Below the pieces are notes generated by a model, which was not told the DNA's origin, searched no databases, and saw only the letters and a program-made list of their open reading frames with translations. The translations under genes were made by a program, and so were the position numbers. Below, piece by piece: positions 61,993 through 64,000 of a stretch of DNA of 64,000 bases (position 1 is the first letter of the stretch; each line of letters starts with the position of its first letter). Origin of the DNA: Otis tarda. Its lineage: Eukaryota; Chordata; Aves; Otidiformes; Otididae. The stretch is from NCBI GenBank assembly GCA_026413225.1, contig CM048555.1, positions 82,529,785-82,593,784 of the forward strand, in the 5' to 3' direction.

Positions 61993-64000
61993 CTGCGGGT
62001 GAGCAGGGCGAGGGGACGGCGTTAGGGGCCATTGCCCACCACGGCCCCCTGCCCGCCGTAGCTCTGCGCCCCGGCACCCGCCTGCGCCCCTGCGCCCTGC
62101 CACGCAACACACCCCCCCGGGCTCAGTTTCCCCCACGGCTGAACCTGCTGTGCCGGAGACACCCAGAGACCTTCCCTTTCTTGGGACAGACCGATCGACG
62201 GCCCCTGACCGGGTGCAGGGGGTATTTTGGGATGGGTCACCCTCAGCCGCCCCCACACCTTCTTTCTTATCCAGCCTCAGACGCTGGCGCTGCCTCTGCG
62301 TTTCTCTGGGGCTTTACTCTGCTTTCTCCTGTTTCACCAGAGCTACTTTGCCTTAAATGCCTGCCCTGAACAGGGACAAACAGGCCGGGTCCCTCCGGGG
62401 GGGCTGATCTGCTGCAACGGGTCTCCCTGTGCCCGGGACGCACTGCTGGTGGCTCCGCAGGTGCTGGCCATCCTCGGCAGTGAGGGCAGAGGAAGGCTCT
62501 GGACACGCCAGCGCCCTGCAGTTGCCGGCCACAGCAGCAGGCTTCCCTTGCTGCCGCACTGCGACGTGCGCCCCGAGCAGGGCACGGCTTCTGGGGGTGC
62601 TGCGCCATCCCCGCGGGGCTGCGGGATCCCCCTGGCTCAGACTAACACAGCCTGAGACTTTGCCCAGGACACACCGAGGGTGAGGAGCCGGCCAGCCGCC
62701 TGAGCTGGGGACAGTGCTGGTGCAGGGGGCGAGCCCAGGGTCCCTGGGACGCCCCCAGAGAGGGGCTGCCTTTCCCAGTTTGTCCTGCCACCAGCACCGC
62801 ACCCGGCCCGCACGGGCTGAGAGCAGCTGCAGCTGCAGGAGGTGACACGAGTGTGCCAGGGCTGTGCTGCTGCCTGTCACACCGCTAGCGATGCACAGAA
62901 TTAGGGTGCCCCGTGTCTGGGTAGGTAAGAGGGGCTGTGCCCCCCACCACAGCCCGCAGGTTTCCGGCAAGCGCCGCAGCTCTCTGGTGTCCCCGCAGCA
63001 CCCTGCAGCGCAGGCTGGCTGCTGGTGGCCGCGTGCCGTGCAGATTCCTCACATGGAAAGCGCGCTGGTCTCCCCACACCAGCCACATCCCATCGGATCA
63101 GTGAGGTGCTGCGGTATGCGCCCGGGCCCATGCACGTGGTGTGGCTGCCCCGCACACGGGAGCGCCCCACGAGCCCCCGCGCAGCACGCTGACACCCCCG
63201 TCACCTCGCGCTGCAGGGACGCTGGCTGTCCCCAGCTGTTCCTAGGATAACGGGCCAGCCACGGCAGACAGCCCCTTGCAGGGGGGCAGCGTGGGAAGGA
63301 CCCCGCGTTCCCAGCGCAGAGGCAGAGGAAGGGCTGGGACTGCTACGGGGGTGCACAGCTGGCGCGTTTGTGCACGATCCTGGGATGGGACGCACACAGG
63401 TCTGCTCCCCTCTGCGGGCGATTGCCAAGGGTCAGTGCCAGCAGCGCTGCCCTGGCTCCTGGCACCCTGCGCTTGGGCTGGGCGCTGCCCCACTCCCCCT
63501 GCCCCGTGTCCCATGTCCCGTGTCCCACCGGAGCCTCTTCTCATCACGCGGATGGCAGTGGAGCCCAGAGGGACCCCGCAGCGGGAGCCTGGCGATTACA
63601 GGGAGCCACCTCGCTCAGATGTGACATCGCTCCCCGCTGCAGTGCCGCGTGGAGACAGGCTCGTCAGACCCAATTAGCGCTGAAGTCCCCCACGAGCTGC
63701 GGCAGGGTAGTTCATGGTGTAAATAAGCAGATAACAGGAGAGATGGATGCAGCGATGGATGCAGCACCGCTGCGGTGGCATGGGCAGGCAGGGCGGCCAG
63801 CACTTTGTATGAGGATGCTGCTGCGCAGCGGGGGCCGGCTCTGGGGCCCCCCCAGCCTGGAGGAGAGGGCGTCCGTCCCACGCACAGGAGCTCACAAAAG
63901 CACAGCGGGGCAGCGGCTAAACCGTCCCGTGTGCACACCGTGGAGCGCTGCTCGGTGCCAGCTCTGTGCTTACTCAGCAGAGTAAGCCTAATTAATAGCA
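61993..64000. other. Right-hand end of the window, no exon recognised
   Basis: Should be intron of both the DOCK-like gene (plus) and the antisense gene (minus). An A/T-richer block at about 63580-63740 contains CCCAATTAGCGC, GGTGTAAATAAGCAGATAAC and similar words that could be regulatory. The last 20 bases (CCTAATTAATAGCA) are also A/T-rich. No coding exon was identified on either strand. Confidence 0.55.

Noticed and set aside
58824..64000. DOCK-like gene truncated as a pseudogene after exon 27
   Set aside because: No frame breaks occur in 930 codons, and the antisense terminal exon fits a large host intron as in DOCK1/DOCK2. Truncation cannot be excluded but is not the simplest reading.

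Overview
The window looks like a very GC-rich gene-dense stretch of a bird (or other sauropsid) genome, most likely a microchromosome. The evidence is compact multi-exon vertebrate genes with GT-AG introns and GC-ending codons, many GC-rich minisatellites, and decayed CR1 LINE fragments. No prokaryotic or organellar features were seen.

Layout: PCGF1 (minus, 239-4234), a long GC-rich regulatory and minisatellite-filled interval (4.3-12.6 kb), TLX2 (plus, 12647-16258), an unassigned candidate transcript ending at a poly(A) signal at 18358, an interleukin-12 p40-like gene (minus, 19177-21747 plus an upstream non-coding exon), DQX1 (minus, 24219-29778), a DOCK-A family gene closest to DOCK2 (plus, from 32212, 27 exons and 930 codons traced to 58823, continuing beyond the window), and the terminal exon of an antisense gene (minus, 61794-61992) that lies downstream of DOCK exon 27 and resembles INSYN2/FAM196. 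The PCGF1(-)-TLX2(+)-DQX1(-) order and orientation match human 2p13.1.

The most interesting content is what human 2p13.1 does not have. A p40-like cytokine subunit, a DOCK2-like gene and an antisense INSYN2-like gene sit beside TLX2. On human 5q33-q35, TLX3, IL12B, DOCK2 and antisense INSYN2B are linked; on 10q24-q26, TLX1, DOCK1 and antisense INSYN2A are linked. I infer that the window preserves a further copy of this whole-genome-duplication paralogon, with three ohnologs apparently lost from mammals. Exon models were assembled by hand from splice sites and reading phase; every exon chain closes in frame. Expression and orthology could not be tested here.

Functionally the genes are not a pathway: PCGF1 (Polycomb PRC1.1 subunit) and TLX2 (homeobox factor) act in the nucleus, DQX1 is a degenerate DEAH-like helicase, while the p40-like and DOCK2-like genes both suggest haematopoietic/immune roles by family.
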